Below, one piece after another: positions 18,807-27,013 of a stretch of 64,000 nt of DNA. The notes beneath the pieces were generated by a model, which worked only from the letters and a program-made list of their open reading frames with translations, did no database searches and was not told where the DNA came from. Where the stretch lies: assembly GCF_006861795.1 (NCBI RefSeq), contig NZ_VDGH01000013.1:45359-109358 (forward strand). Reading direction: 5' to 3'. The translations under genes and the position numbers were made by a program. The number at the start of each line of letters is the position of its first letter. Position 1 is the first letter of the stretch. The DNA is from Psychrobacillus lasiicapitis (GTDB lineage: Bacteria > Bacillota > Bacilli > Bacillales_A > Planococcaceae).

Positions 18807-19679
18807 ATGATCAACCGTATTGTTATCATAGGTGCAGGTATTATGGGAAGAGGGATTGCTTATGTAGGAGCAGTTGGTGGCTATGCAGTGACAGTTGTCG
18901 ACAATCATAATTCTGCATTACTAAACGCGAAGAAAGATATAGATAGCATGTTTGAAAAAGGACTTGTGCACGGAAAGATTACATCGGTACAGGTTGAACA
19001 AGCAAGACTTAATTTAAGCTATGAAAGCGATCTTTCAAAAGCAGTAAGTACTGCTGATTTAATTATTGAAGCTGTACCTGAAATAATAACTATTAAAAAA
19101 GAAGTGTTTGAAACGATAGAAGAACATGCTCCTTCTCATTGCTATTTTGCTACAAATACTTCGACGATGAGCCCAACAGAAATCGCTTCTTATGGAAAAC
19201 GCCCAGAAAAAACAATTGCGATGCATTTTTTTAATCCTGTACATAAAATGCCTTTAGTCGAAATTGTACGAGGGTTGGAAACAACTGATGAAACGGCCGA
19301 AAGAATTAAAGAAGTAGCTATAAAAATGGGAAAAGAAACTGTTGTCATTAATGAATTTCCAGGGTTCGTAACGAGCCGAATTAGTGCACTTGTTGGTAAC
19401 GAAGCGTTTTACATGCTTCAAGAAGGGTTAGGTACACCAGAAGAAATTGATAAAGCGATTAAGCTAGGATTAAATTACCCAATGGGACCATTCGAATTAG
19501 TAGATTTAGTAGGACTTGATACAAGATTAAATAATTTGAAATATTTACATGAAAAGCTTGGGGAAAAGTATCGTCCTGCACCACTTTTAGAACAATATGT
19601 CAAAGCAGGGCGTCTAGGACGAAAGAGTGGTAAAGGTGTATACGACTATTCTATTGACGAAGAGTTGGTTTCGAAATGA
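18807..19679 (+). CDS. paaH: 3-hydroxyacyl-CoA dehydrogenase
   Basis: 290 residues, standard 3-hydroxybutyryl-CoA dehydrogenase size. NAD motif GAGIMGRGIAYVG at the N-terminus; catalytic His in MHFFNPVHKMPLVEIVRG; C-terminal LGLNYPMGPFELVDLVGLD. In this pathway it oxidises 3-hydroxyadipyl-CoA to 3-oxoadipyl-CoA. Good TAAGGAGAG site. Its TGA overlaps the thiolase start. Confidence 0.92.
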   Translation: MINRIVIIGAGIMGRGIAYVGAVGGYAVTVVDNHNSALLNAKKDIDSMFEKGLVHGKITSVQVEQARLNLSYESDLSKAVSTADLIIEAVPEIITIKKEVFETIEEHAPSHCYFATNTSTMSPTEIASYGKRPEKTIAMHFFNPVHKMPLVEIVRGLETTDETAERIKEVAIKMGKETVVINEFPGFVTSRISALVGNEAFYMLQEGLGTPEEIDKAIKLGLNYPMGPFELVDLVGLDTRLNNLKYLHEKLGEKYRPAPLLEQYVKAGRLGRKSGKGVYDYSIDEELVSK

Positions 19680-20881
19680 GAGAAGTAGTCATAGTAGATG
19701 CTGTCCGTACGCCAATCGGAAGATATAACGGATCACTTAGAGAAGTTCGACCAGATGATTTAGGAGCTATTGTTATTAAAGCTCTTGTTGAACGTAGTCC
19801 GAACCTCCCCGTAAAGGAAATTGAAGAAGTTGTTTTCGGAAATGCAAACCAAGCAGGTGAAGATAACCGCAACGTTGCAAGAATGTCGACATTGTTAGCA
19901 GGCCTACCTGTCGAAGTAGCAGGTACAACTATAAACCGTCTGTGTGGTTCTGGACTTGACGCTATTATGTACGCTGCAAGAGCAATATCAGTTGGCGATG
20001 GCGATATTTACATCGCTGGTGGCACTGAAAGCATGACGCGAGCACCGTTTGTCATGGCAAAGCCAGATAGAGAGTTCCCACGTGGAAATATGGAACTGCA
20101 AGATACAACAATCGGGTGGCGTTTTACAAACAAAAAACTGAAAGAGATGTACGGTGTAGATACGATGCCAGAAACTGCCGAAAATGTTGCAAAGCGATTT
20201 CATATAACGCGTGAGGATCAGGATTTATTTGCATTCCAGAGCCAGCAACGTGCTAAAAAAGCTTTGGCAGAAAATCGATTTGCGGAAGAAATCGTTCCGG
20301 TTATGTATATGGACCGGAAAGGGAATGAAATTATTGTCGACCAAGATGAGCATCCAAGACCAAATACAACGTTACATCAGCTTGGGAAATTAAAACCATT
20401 ATTTGAAGGTGGTACGGTTACACCAGGTAATGCTTCGGGAGTCAATGACGGTGCATCTGCCTTACTTCTTATGAGTGCGGAAAAAGCAAAAGAATTGAAT
20501 GTGAAGCCATTAGCAAGATATGTTACAGGTGCAACAGCGGGACTTGAACCAGCTGTTATGGGACTTGGTCCTATTTTCGCTTCAAAAAAAGCACTACAAC
20601 GTGCAGGGTTGAAAACAACTGACCTTGGTCTTGTAGAATTGAATGAAGCTTTTGCTTCACAATCTCTGGAGTGCATTCGCCAACTAGAAATAGATAGTGA
20701 GAAAGTGAATGTCAATGGAGGAGCAATAGCTTTTGGACACCCTCTAGGTGCGAGTGGTGCTCGAATAGTAACGACACTTTTATATGAAATGAAGAAAAGA
20801 AATGTTCAATTCGGAATGGCGACAATGTGTATCGGCGTCGGTCAAGGGATTGCAACTATATTTGAGAATGTATCAGAGTAG
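19676..20881 (+). CDS. paaJ: 3-oxoadipyl-CoA/acetyl-CoA thiolase
   Basis: 401 residues, full thiolase. Nucleophile Cys in INRLCGSGLDAI (about residue 90), His in VNGGAIAFGHPLGASGAR, second Cys in MCIGVGQG. It cleaves 3-oxoadipyl-CoA to succinyl-CoA and acetyl-CoA. The ATG overlaps the paaH stop as ATGA. Confidence 0.93.
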   Translation: MREVVIVDAVRTPIGRYNGSLREVRPDDLGAIVIKALVERSPNLPVKEIEEVVFGNANQAGEDNRNVARMSTLLAGLPVEVAGTTINRLCGSGLDAIMYAARAISVGDGDIYIAGGTESMTRAPFVMAKPDREFPRGNMELQDTTIGWRFTNKKLKEMYGVDTMPETAENVAKRFHITREDQDLFAFQSQQRAKKALAENRFAEEIVPVMYMDRKGNEIIVDQDEHPRPNTTLHQLGKLKPLFEGGTVTPGNASGVNDGASALLLMSAEKAKELNVKPLARYVTGATAGLEPAVMGLGPIFASKKALQRAGLKTTDLGLVELNEAFASQSLECIRQLEIDSEKVNVNGGAIAFGHPLGASGARIVTTLLYEMKKRNVQFGMATMCIGVGQGIATIFENVSE

Positions 20882-21040
20882 GTACTACCATTTTGCTGTC
20901 CTTCAAGCGTCAAAGCTCTTTAAAAGAAGAGTAACGACGAGAGAAGGGCATTTTTATAACCAATACCATAGATTGTTCTTGCAACGAAAACAAAGCGACA
21001 GGAGTAATTCAATATAGTTGTTCGAATAGGAGATGTCATC

Positions 21041-21817
21041 ATGACGAATATTTTATTAAGAAAAGAAAACAACATTGCATATATCACTATTAATCGCGAA
21101 GAAGCTCTGAACTGTTTTAATTACGATACATTGCATCAGCTTCAACAAGTAGTAGATGCTATCTCAATTGATCCGGAAGTGAAAGTGATTATAATTACAG
21201 GAGCAGGGGATAGATCTTTTAGTGCTGGTGCCGATTTGAAAGAGCGGAAAACATTATAAGAATCAGATGTTAGGAGAAATGTGAAAGCGATACGAGATGT
21301 GTTCAACAGTATTGCAAATCTACCACAGCCAACTATAGCTGCAGTAAATGGGTATGCATTTGGCGGCGGCTTCGAACTCATGATTGCGTGTGATTTTTCC
21401 ATTGCAGCTGAAGGAGTGAAAATGGGTCTAACTGAAACAAGCTGGGCAATCATACCAGGAGCAGGTGGGACGCAAAGACTACCAAGACTAGTAGGAGAAA
21501 TGAGAGCGAAAGAGCTGATTTTCACTGCAAGAAAATTCACGGCAGAAGAAGGGGTACAGCTTGGAGTGGTATTAAAAGTAGTCCAAATAGAAAACCTTCT
21601 GAACTCTTGTGAACAACTAGCAAATGAAATAATGAAAAATGGTCCTGTTGCTATTAAACAAGCGAAGTATGCAATTACACAAGGGATGAATACGGACTTA
21701 CAAACGGGGCTTGCAATCGAGTCTAAGGCATACGAATTAACGATTCCAACTGAGGATCGCATGGAAGCGTTACTTGCATTCAGTGAGAAAAGGAATCCTG
21801 TCTTTTTAGGGAAATAA
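21041..21817 (+). pseudogene. Enoyl-CoA hydratase with one in-frame stop
   Basis: A complete crotonase-family gene of 258 codons interrupted by a single TAA at 21257-21259 (ERKTL*ESDVRRNV). The frame before and after is identical and otherwise intact: SAGADLKER, NGYAFGGGFELMIACDFSIA and AIIPGAGGTQRLPRLVG. Restart at the GTG at 21281 would give a protein without the N-terminal oxyanion loop. Possible explanations are a recent nonsense mutation, sequencing error, or read-through. It would be a third hydratase/isomerase of the cluster, perhaps the missing hydratase half of PaaZ. Confidence 0.85.
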
Positions 21818-21861
21818 ATAGTAAACTCTAATAACAAAATAATGAAAGAAGGGGAGAAACG

Positions 21862-21869
21862 TGTTATAT
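21862..21869 (+). promoter_or_regulatory. PaaX half-site upstream of paaX
   Basis: TGTTATAT 33 bases before the paaX start, matching the downstream half of the candidate operators before paaK and paaA. Suggests autoregulation; a single half-site is weak evidence. Confidence 0.25.
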
Positions 21870-21902
21870 TGGAAATCAGGGAAAAAGAAAGAGTGAGTTT
21901 AC

Positions 21903-22781
21903 ATGTCGAATACACAATCAATGATATTTACAATTTACGGTGATTATATCCGTCATTACGGAAATAAAATATGGATCGGAAGCTTAATCCGACTGCTTAA
22001 AGAGTTTGGACATAATGAACAGTCGGTACGAGTAGCGGTTTCAAGAATGATGAAACAAGGTTGGCTCGAGTCCGAGAAGGAAGGGAATAAAAGTTATTAC
22101 TTTTTGACGACACGTGGTGAAACTCGGATGGAAGAAGCTGCCATACGGATTTTTAAATTAATGCCAAACGACTGGGATGGAAAATGGCGTATGCTAATGT
22201 ATACGATTCCAGAAGAAAAAAGACAAGTTCGAGATGAACTACGAAAAGAGCTTTTATGGAGTGGATTCGGCAGTTTTTCTAGTGGATGCTGGATATCACC
22301 GAACAATCTTGAAAAAGAAGTAGAATTTCTTATAGAAAAATATGGTATACAAAATTATGTAGATTTCTTCGTAGCAGACTACAAAGGGCCTCAAGCAAAC
22401 AGAGCTCTTGTTGAAAAAAGTTGGCCGCTTCAAGAAATTGAAGGAAAATATCAAGATTTTATCTCTACCTACAGCAAACAATATATAATACATCAGAGCA
22501 TGATGAATGACGGAAGAATGTCGGATGCAGAATGTTTTGTTGAACGAACAAATCTTGTACATGAATATCGTAAGTTTCTATTTTCTGATCCTGGTCTTCC
22601 AAAAGAACTGTTACCAGAAATATGGAGTGGTAACCATGCAGCTCTTTTATTTGAGCAATATTATAAATTGCTTGCACAGCCAGCAAATCATTTTTTCGAA
22701 GAAGTATTCCAAGAAGATAATGATATGCGTCGTAAGGACAAAGCATATGATGCAGATGATCATCCACTTCTTATGGATTAA
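21903..22781 (+). CDS. paaX: PaaX family transcriptional repressor
   Basis: 292 residues. N-terminal winged HTH (MIFTIYGDYIRHYGNKIW, then SLIRLLKEFGHNEQSVRVAV and SRMMKQGWL) followed by the PaaX middle and C-terminal domains (MYTIPEEKRQVRDELRKELL; FGSFSSGCWISPNN). PaaX proteins repress paa genes and are released by phenylacetyl-CoA. It is the last + strand gene of the paa run and is followed by a terminator. Repeated TGTTATAT/ATATAACA sites are candidate targets. Confidence 0.9.
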   Translation: MSNTQSMIFTIYGDYIRHYGNKIWIGSLIRLLKEFGHNEQSVRVAVSRMMKQGWLESEKEGNKSYYFLTTRGETRMEEAAIRIFKLMPNDWDGKWRMLMYTIPEEKRQVRDELRKELLWSGFGSFSSGCWISPNNLEKEVEFLIEKYGIQNYVDFFVADYKGPQANRALVEKSWPLQEIEGKYQDFISTYSKQYIIHQSMMNDGRMSDAECFVERTNLVHEYRKFLFSDPGLPKELLPEIWSGNHAALLFEQYYKLLAQPANHFFEEVFQEDNDMRRKDKAYDADDHPLLMD

Positions 22782-22835
22782 CGTTTTTGGTGATCAGAAA
22801 AATACTTTGTTTGTAAACACATATCGGAATATAGT

Positions 22836-22888
22836 AAATCACAAGGTTTTGGGAATGTTGGACATTTCCTAAACCTTGTGATTTTTTA
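22836..22888 (+). terminator. paaX terminator
   Basis: AATCACAAGG...CCTTGTGATT with GTTTTGGGAA/TTTCCTAAAC inner pairing, then TTTTTTATA. Confidence 0.85.
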
Positions 22889-22974
22889 TATGTTAGTAAA
22901 CATCAATAGGTATTGGAAAAAGCCGTCACACTTCTACGGAAAACAGAGCTTTCAAAACCCTCCACGAGCGTAAA

Positions 22975-23206
22975 GAGGGCACTGAAAAAGTCCCTATAAT
23001 TCGGATTTACCACATAGGGTTGTCCAATATTCCAATACAAAAGAAAATCGTTGAAACGACTCCCTTTCCGCGGGCGTTGCCTCAACCTCCTCGCTTAGCT
23101 GTGGGGTCTTCGACTAACGCTATTCCCGCAGGAGTGTCGCCTTTTTAACGATTTGTTATAAATGAAGTGTTTATATTTATATATTCGAAAGCTTTTCAGT
23201 GCCCTC
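22975..23206. mobile_element. Non-coding nested inverted-repeat element (family 3)
   Basis: Outer arms GAGGGCACTGAAAAAG (22975-22990) and CTTTTCAGTGCCCTC (23192-23206) enclose an inner GC-rich palindrome (TCCGCGGGCGTT...AACGCTATTCCCGC, 23065-23132). No ORF. Ends of the type GGGCACTGAAAAAGT are what I recall for IS1182-like elements in Bacilli, so this may be a MITE-like derivative. It fills much of the 800-bp gap between paaX and the carbonic anhydrase gene. Confidence 0.55.
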
Positions 23207-23446
23207 AGAGTAGGTGATTCGTGCGCGGAAAGCGAGTGGCTTTGCTGTACTCAACTTGTCTTAATCTATATATAAGAGTATGACTGCAATTCTTTTAGTA
23301 TGTTTTTGCTACATAAATTATTCTTCGTCCTAATGAAAGTTGCATTTATTTGATAAACACGTGAATATTCAAAAAAGTAAAGGGAGCGCCTTATAGCTTT
23401 TAATGGTAACTCTATTGTTAGATGTTAAAGGTCTCTAACTCATAGA

Positions 23447-23488
23447 AAAAATGGTCATGAATTCACTTGCGAATAGACGACCATTTTA
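23447..23488. terminator. Bidirectional terminator before the carbonic anhydrase gene end
   Basis: AAAATGGTC/GACCATTTT stem with A-run upstream and T-run downstream, serving the minus-strand gene ending at 23579. Confidence 0.6.
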
Positions 23489-23578
23489 TTTAGTTTCATT
23501 AAATTTTTAGAGTAGTTACTTTTTTATCTGAAGTAGTAGAATGATCGACGTCATTTTTTCTTTTTCTTTCATTCCATA

Positions 23579-24100
23579 CTATTCTTCTTCTTCGAAAATT
23601 TCTCGATAATCGTATCCTTTTTGAACATACGTATCAATGGAAAGTTGAATAATATCAAAATCTTTTTCGTTTAATTCTCGCACTACCTTTCCAGGTGAAC
23701 CGACGACTAGTGAGCGAGGAGGAATTTTCTTTCCAGGCGGAATTAACGTATTAGCACCGATAATGCACTCTTCTCCAATTTCAGCATGATCTAGAATTGT
23801 TGATCCCATTCCAATAATAGAGCGTTTTCCAACCTTACATCCATGAAGGATAACATTATGTCCAACAGTAACTTCGTCTTCTATTACAACTGGCGCATCT
23901 TCATATAAATGAATGGTCGAATTATCTTGAATACTGCATCTTTTTCCAATTGAAATTAATCCTTCATCTCCACGCAGTACTGTATTGAACCAAATAGTAG
24001 ATTCTTCTCCAATTTGAACCTCTCCGATAACTTTTGCACCTGGAGCAACAAAAACAGTAGGATCTAAATCAGGTTTTTTCCCTTTAAAAGTGATAATCAT
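23579..24100 (-). CDS. Gamma-carbonic anhydrase family protein (PaaY-like)
   Basis: 173 residues, left-handed beta-helix of hexapeptide repeats. Metal ligands sit in NSTIHLYED, VTVGHNVILHGCKVG (His pair), as in gamma-class carbonic anhydrases, YrdA and PaaY. PaaY in other species is a thioesterase/carbonic anhydrase that detoxifies stalled CoA intermediates. Being the only minus-strand gene in the catabolic block, next to paaX, favours a PaaY role, but many Bacilli carry housekeeping homologues. Confidence 0.88.
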   Translation of the reverse strand: MIITFKGKKPDLDPTVFVAPGAKVIGEVQIGEESTIWFNTVLRGDEGLISIGKRCSIQDNSTIHLYEDAPVVIEDEVTVGHNVILHGCKVGKRSIIGMGSTILDHAEIGEECIIGANTLIPPGKKIPPRSLVVGSPGKVVRELNEKDFDIIQLSIDTYVQKGYDYREIFEEEE

Positions 24101-24151
24101 AAATTTACCCCCATTTTTTAAATAATTTCAATTGTCATTCTATTAATTTTA

Positions 24152-24161
24152 CTATAACATA
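24152..24161 (+). promoter_or_regulatory. TATAACATAT motif before the FMN oxidoreductase
   Basis: The same decamer occurs at 9713-9722 upstream of paaK. It may be a PaaX half-site linking this gene to the paa regulon. Low-complexity AT sequence makes chance likely. Confidence 0.25.
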
Positions 24162-24183
24162 TTTTTATAGGGGTGGATAAAAA

Positions 24184-25149
24184 ATGATATATATTTGTGA
24201 AAAGTTGCAAATAACTTATCCAATTATTCAAGGTGGAATGGGGAATATTAGTAACGCACAGCTCGCTGCAGCTGTCTCAGAAGCGGGGGGCCTTGGCACA
24301 ATCGGGTGCGGTACAATGTCACCTAAGGAAGTAGAGAATATAATATTAGAAACAAAAGCGTTAACAAATAAGAGCTTCGCTATAAACATTGCAATTAGTG
24401 TCACACCATTTACAGATGAACTAATTGATCTTGTTATCAAACATAAAGTACCAATTGTTTCGTTATCAGCGGGAAACCCAGCGCCATATATTCCTCTACT
24501 ACATGAACAAGGAGTAATAGTAATAGCCCTAGTAGCTTCTGTAAAACATGCACAGAAAGCGGAAGCTGCTGGGGCAGACATACTCGTGGCAGAAGGGTTT
24601 GAAGCTGCTGGTATAAACTCAAACTTAGAACTAACTACTTTCACACTCATTCCGCAAATTGTGAAACACGTAAAAATTCCCGTACTTGCAGCTGGAGGAA
24701 TAGGAGATGGCAAAGGATTGGCGGCTGCTCTTATGCTTGGTGCAAGCGGTGTCCAAATCGGTACGCGTTTAATCGTAACAAAGGAAGCACCTTTTCACGA
24801 TGTTTATAAGGAAAATTTATTGAAGGCCAGTGACACGGAAACATTGATCGTCGGTCGAAGTGTAGGAAGACTGAGAAGAATCTTAAAGACACCTTATGCT
24901 ATGAAGCTCTACGAATTGGATAAAACAGGGATGACACTGGATCAATATAGTGAACTGACCTCGGAAAAGCAACATCTTAAAGGTGCATTAGAAGGCGATA
25001 TTGAAAATGGTTTTATGAATAGTGGACAAATTGCAGGGCTTATTGAAGATATTCCAACAGTAAAAGAACTAATTGACGAAATGATGGAAGAAGCAGAAAA
25101 TCGTATGATTAAATCTGCAAAAGAATTTAAGAGAATACTAGAGTTGTAA
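24184..25149 (+). CDS. FMN-dependent oxidoreductase (FabK / nitronate monooxygenase superfamily)
   Basis: 321 residues, TIM barrel. FMN-phosphate motif VLAAGGIGDGKGLAAALMLG and GASGVQIGTRLIVT; N-terminal YPIIQGGMGNISNAQLAAAV. The usual EGxEAGGHxG loop, where His is catalytic in nitronate monooxygenases, reads EGFEAAGINS here, so the catalytic His is absent. An enoyl reductase or other flavin reaction is therefore more likely than nitronate oxidation. It sits between paa and the phenylalanine operon with its own terminator. Confidence 0.82.
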   Translation: MIYICEKLQITYPIIQGGMGNISNAQLAAAVSEAGGLGTIGCGTMSPKEVENIILETKALTNKSFAINIAISVTPFTDELIDLVIKHKVPIVSLSAGNPAPYIPLLHEQGVIVIALVASVKHAQKAEAAGADILVAEGFEAAGINSNLELTTFTLIPQIVKHVKIPVLAAGGIGDGKGLAAALMLGASGVQIGTRLIVTKEAPFHDVYKENLLKASDTETLIVGRSVGRLRRILKTPYAMKLYELDKTGMTLDQYSELTSEKQHLKGALEGDIENGFMNSGQIAGLIEDIPTVKELIDEMMEEAENRMIKSAKEFKRILEL

Positions 25150-25183
25150 AAAGTAGTGGGGACCTTACTCACTACTTTTTTGT
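25148..25183 (+). terminator. Intrinsic terminator
   Basis: AAAAGTAGTG/CACTACTTTTTT stem-loop directly overlapping the stop region of the FMN oxidoreductase gene. Confidence 0.88.
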
Positions 25184-25228
25184 GTGAATCAGTTAATTTT
25201 GAATTTATAGATTTTTCTAATTACTATA

Positions 25229-25271
25229 TTGACTATAGTATTACAAATTGTTACTATTACGTTGTAATAGT
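25229..25271 (+). promoter_or_regulatory. Promoter with overlapping palindromic operator, phenylalanine operon
   Basis: TTGACT (25229-25234), 17-base spacer, TACTAT (25252-25257). A perfect 8-bp inverted repeat ACTATTAC-gtt-GTAATAGT (25253-25271) overlaps the -10 box and start region, the position of a repressor site. It precedes the thioesterase-phenylalanine dehydrogenase-2-oxoacid dehydrogenase operon. Confidence 0.65.
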
Positions 25272-25291
25272 GTTATGTCAGGAGAAATATA

Positions 25292-25387
25292 ATGGTATAT
25301 GAAAGCGTTTACATCATTTTTGTAATGGTGAATAGAAATACCCAAACACCATTTAGTATTAAGAAGATTCGAGCATATAGTAAGTAG
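25292..25387 (+). CDS. Small ORF (31 codons) at the head of the phenylalanine operon
   Basis: ATG behind CAGGAG, encoding MVYESVYIIFVMVNRNTQTP then FSIKKIRAYSK. Half hydrophobic, half basic. It ends 10 bases before the thioesterase start, whose ribosome site (AGAGGTG) overlaps its end, so translation may be coupled. Not recognised; it could be a leader peptide or chance. Confidence 0.35.
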   Translation: MVYESVYIIFVMVNRNTQTPFSIKKIRAYSK

Positions 25388-25397
25388 AGGTGTTGTA

Positions 25398-25823
25398 ATG
25401 AGAAGCGGAATGGAAATAGGCAGAGAAGAGAATATACAAATATCAGTAACAGAGGATATGTTTGCATCTTTTGAAGGGAAAATAGTTCATCCTGTCTATT
25501 CAACGGTAACAATGACATATCATATGGAATGGGTTTCCAGAAAAATTATTCTTCCATTTTTAGAAGACCACGAAGAAGGAATGGGAGCATCCGTAAAGCT
25601 AAGTCATATAGCGCCTTCCCCACTCGGTACGGTAGTTACGCTAACTGCAACTTTAGTTGAAGTACAGGACAATGTAGTACTGACAAAAATTGTGGCATCC
25701 AACCAATTAGGTATTATTGGTAAAGGTGAAGTGAAACAAGTTATTTTACCTAAAAAAATAATAGCTGAAAAACTAAAAATTGCTTCCATATTTCCAGAGA
25801 AAGAAGAATCTATTTTAGACTAG
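25398..25823 (+). CDS. FlK-like hot-dog thioesterase
   Basis: 141 residues resembling the fluoroacetyl-CoA thioesterase family: start MRSGMEIGREENIQISV, then YSTVTMTYHMEWVSRKII, GASVKLSHIAPSPLGTVV (conserved SHIAPSP-like substrate loop with His) and KGEVKQVIL. Such proteins hydrolyse small acyl-CoAs. In this operon it could release free arylacetate, for example 4-hydroxyphenylacetate for the hpa genes, or recycle CoA from dead-end thioesters as PaaI does. Substrate is inference. Confidence 0.75.
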   Translation: MRSGMEIGREENIQISVTEDMFASFEGKIVHPVYSTVTMTYHMEWVSRKIILPFLEDHEEGMGASVKLSHIAPSPLGTVVTLTATLVEVQDNVVLTKIVASNQLGIIGKGEVKQVILPKKIIAEKLKIASIFPEKEESILD

Positions 25824-25849
25824 AAAGAAATCCTTAGGGGGTATAAAGG

Positions 25850-26998
25850 GTGATAATGGCTGAAAAAATGGCAATAACAAAAGAATTTGATCTTTTCGAG
25901 AAGATGGCGAAGCATGAACAAGTGGTTTTTTGTAACGATCCATCTACTGGATTGCGTGCAATTATTGCAATCCATAATACAACGCTTGGACCAGCACTTG
26001 GTGGATGTCGTATGCAACCATACAGTAGTGTGGATGAAGCGCTAGAAGATGCTCTTCGTCTTTCCAAAGGAATGACTTATAAATGCGCAGCTGCTGATGT
26101 CGATTTCGGAGGCGGGAAAGCAGTAATTATTGGTGATCCTAAAACAGATAAATCACCGGAATTATTCCGCGCATTCGGCCAATTTGTAAACTCTCTAGGT
26201 GGACGTTTTTTTACGGGTACCGATATGGGGACGACAATGGATGACTTCATTCATGCGATGAAAGAAACGAATTTCATTAACGGACTTCCAGAAGAATATG
26301 GTGGAGGTGGTGATTCTTCTATACCAACTGCAGCTGGTGTTTTGTACGGCATCAAAGCAACCAATCAATTGTTGTATGGAAATGATGACTTGGGTCAACA
26401 TAGTTATGCGATTCAGGGATTAGGTAAGGTCGGGTTTAAAGTTGCAAAAGGACTTCTGGAAGCTGGTGCTCGCATTTTCGTAACAGATATTAATAAAGAT
26501 AGCCTTCGATCAATCGAAGAAGTAGCTGCAAAAACAACTGGTAAAGTTCAGATTGTTGAAAATGATGATATTTATTCCCAAGAAGCAGATATATTCGTTC
26601 CATGTGCATTTGGAGGGATTATTAACGACACTACAATTCCTCATTTTAAAGTAAAAGCAATTGTAGGTTCAGCTAACAATCAATTATTAGAAGATAGACA
26701 TGGAAGTTTATTGAGAGATAAAGGGATCTTGTATGCTCCGGATTACATTGTCAATTCTGGTGGTCTTATACAAGTGGCAGATGAATTGTATGGCATAAAT
26801 CATGAACGTGTACTTGCAAAAACAAAACATATTTACGATGTAATATTGGAAGTGTATAAAGATGCTGAGAGCAGCGGAAAAACAACAGAGGAATCAGCGA
26901 ATGCAATGTGTGAAAAAAGAATAGCAGATCGAAGCAAACGGAATACCTTTTACTCAGCACCAGCGAAACCAAAATGGTCGTTTAGCAAACTATCCTAA
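25850..26998 (+). CDS. pdh: L-phenylalanine dehydrogenase
   Basis: 382 residues, same length as characterised Lysinibacillus sphaericus and Sporosarcina ureae phenylalanine dehydrogenases. It matches their diagnostic segments: [57 protein letters not shown] and [20 protein letters not shown]. Leucine dehydrogenases have KNAAAGLNLGGGKTV and AEDVGTTVEDM at these places. Active-site Lys residues are in GGGK and TYK; NAD motif is GLGKVG. It oxidises phenylalanine to phenylpyruvate and ammonia; some homologues also take tyrosine. GTG start chosen for spacing to AGGGGG; ATG 25856 is possible. Followed at 15 bp by E1alpha. Confidence 0.9.
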   Translation: MIMAEKMAITKEFDLFEKMAKHEQVVFCNDPSTGLRAIIAIHNTTLGPALGGCRMQPYSSVDEALEDALRLSKGMTYKCAAADVDFGGGKAVIIGDPKTDKSPELFRAFGQFVNSLGGRFFTGTDMGTTMDDFIHAMKETNFINGLPEEYGGGGDSSIPTAAGVLYGIKATNQLLYGNDDLGQHSYAIQGLGKVGFKVAKGLLEAGARIFVTDINKDSLRSIEEVAAKTTGKVQIVENDDIYSQEADIFVPCAFGGIINDTTIPHFKVKAIVGSANNQLLEDRHGSLLRDKGILYAPDYIVNSGGLIQVADELYGINHERVLAKTKHIYDVILEVYKDAESSGKTTEESANAMCEKRIADRSKRNTFYSAPAKPKWSFSKLS

Positions 26999-27013
26999 TG
27001 GGAGGCGAGTTAA

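Noticed and set aside
18312-18908. 198-codon minus-strand ORF across the aldehyde dehydrogenase end
   Set aside because: Antisense shadow of two real genes, with no ribosome site or homology.
21142-21921. 259-codon minus-strand ORF opposite the broken enoyl-CoA hydratase
   Set aside because: Antisense shadow; the + strand carries clear crotonase motifs.
25850-26998. Leucine dehydrogenase of a bkd operon
   Set aside because: Motifs around the active-site Lys and the [12 protein letters not shown] segment match phenylalanine dehydrogenases instead.
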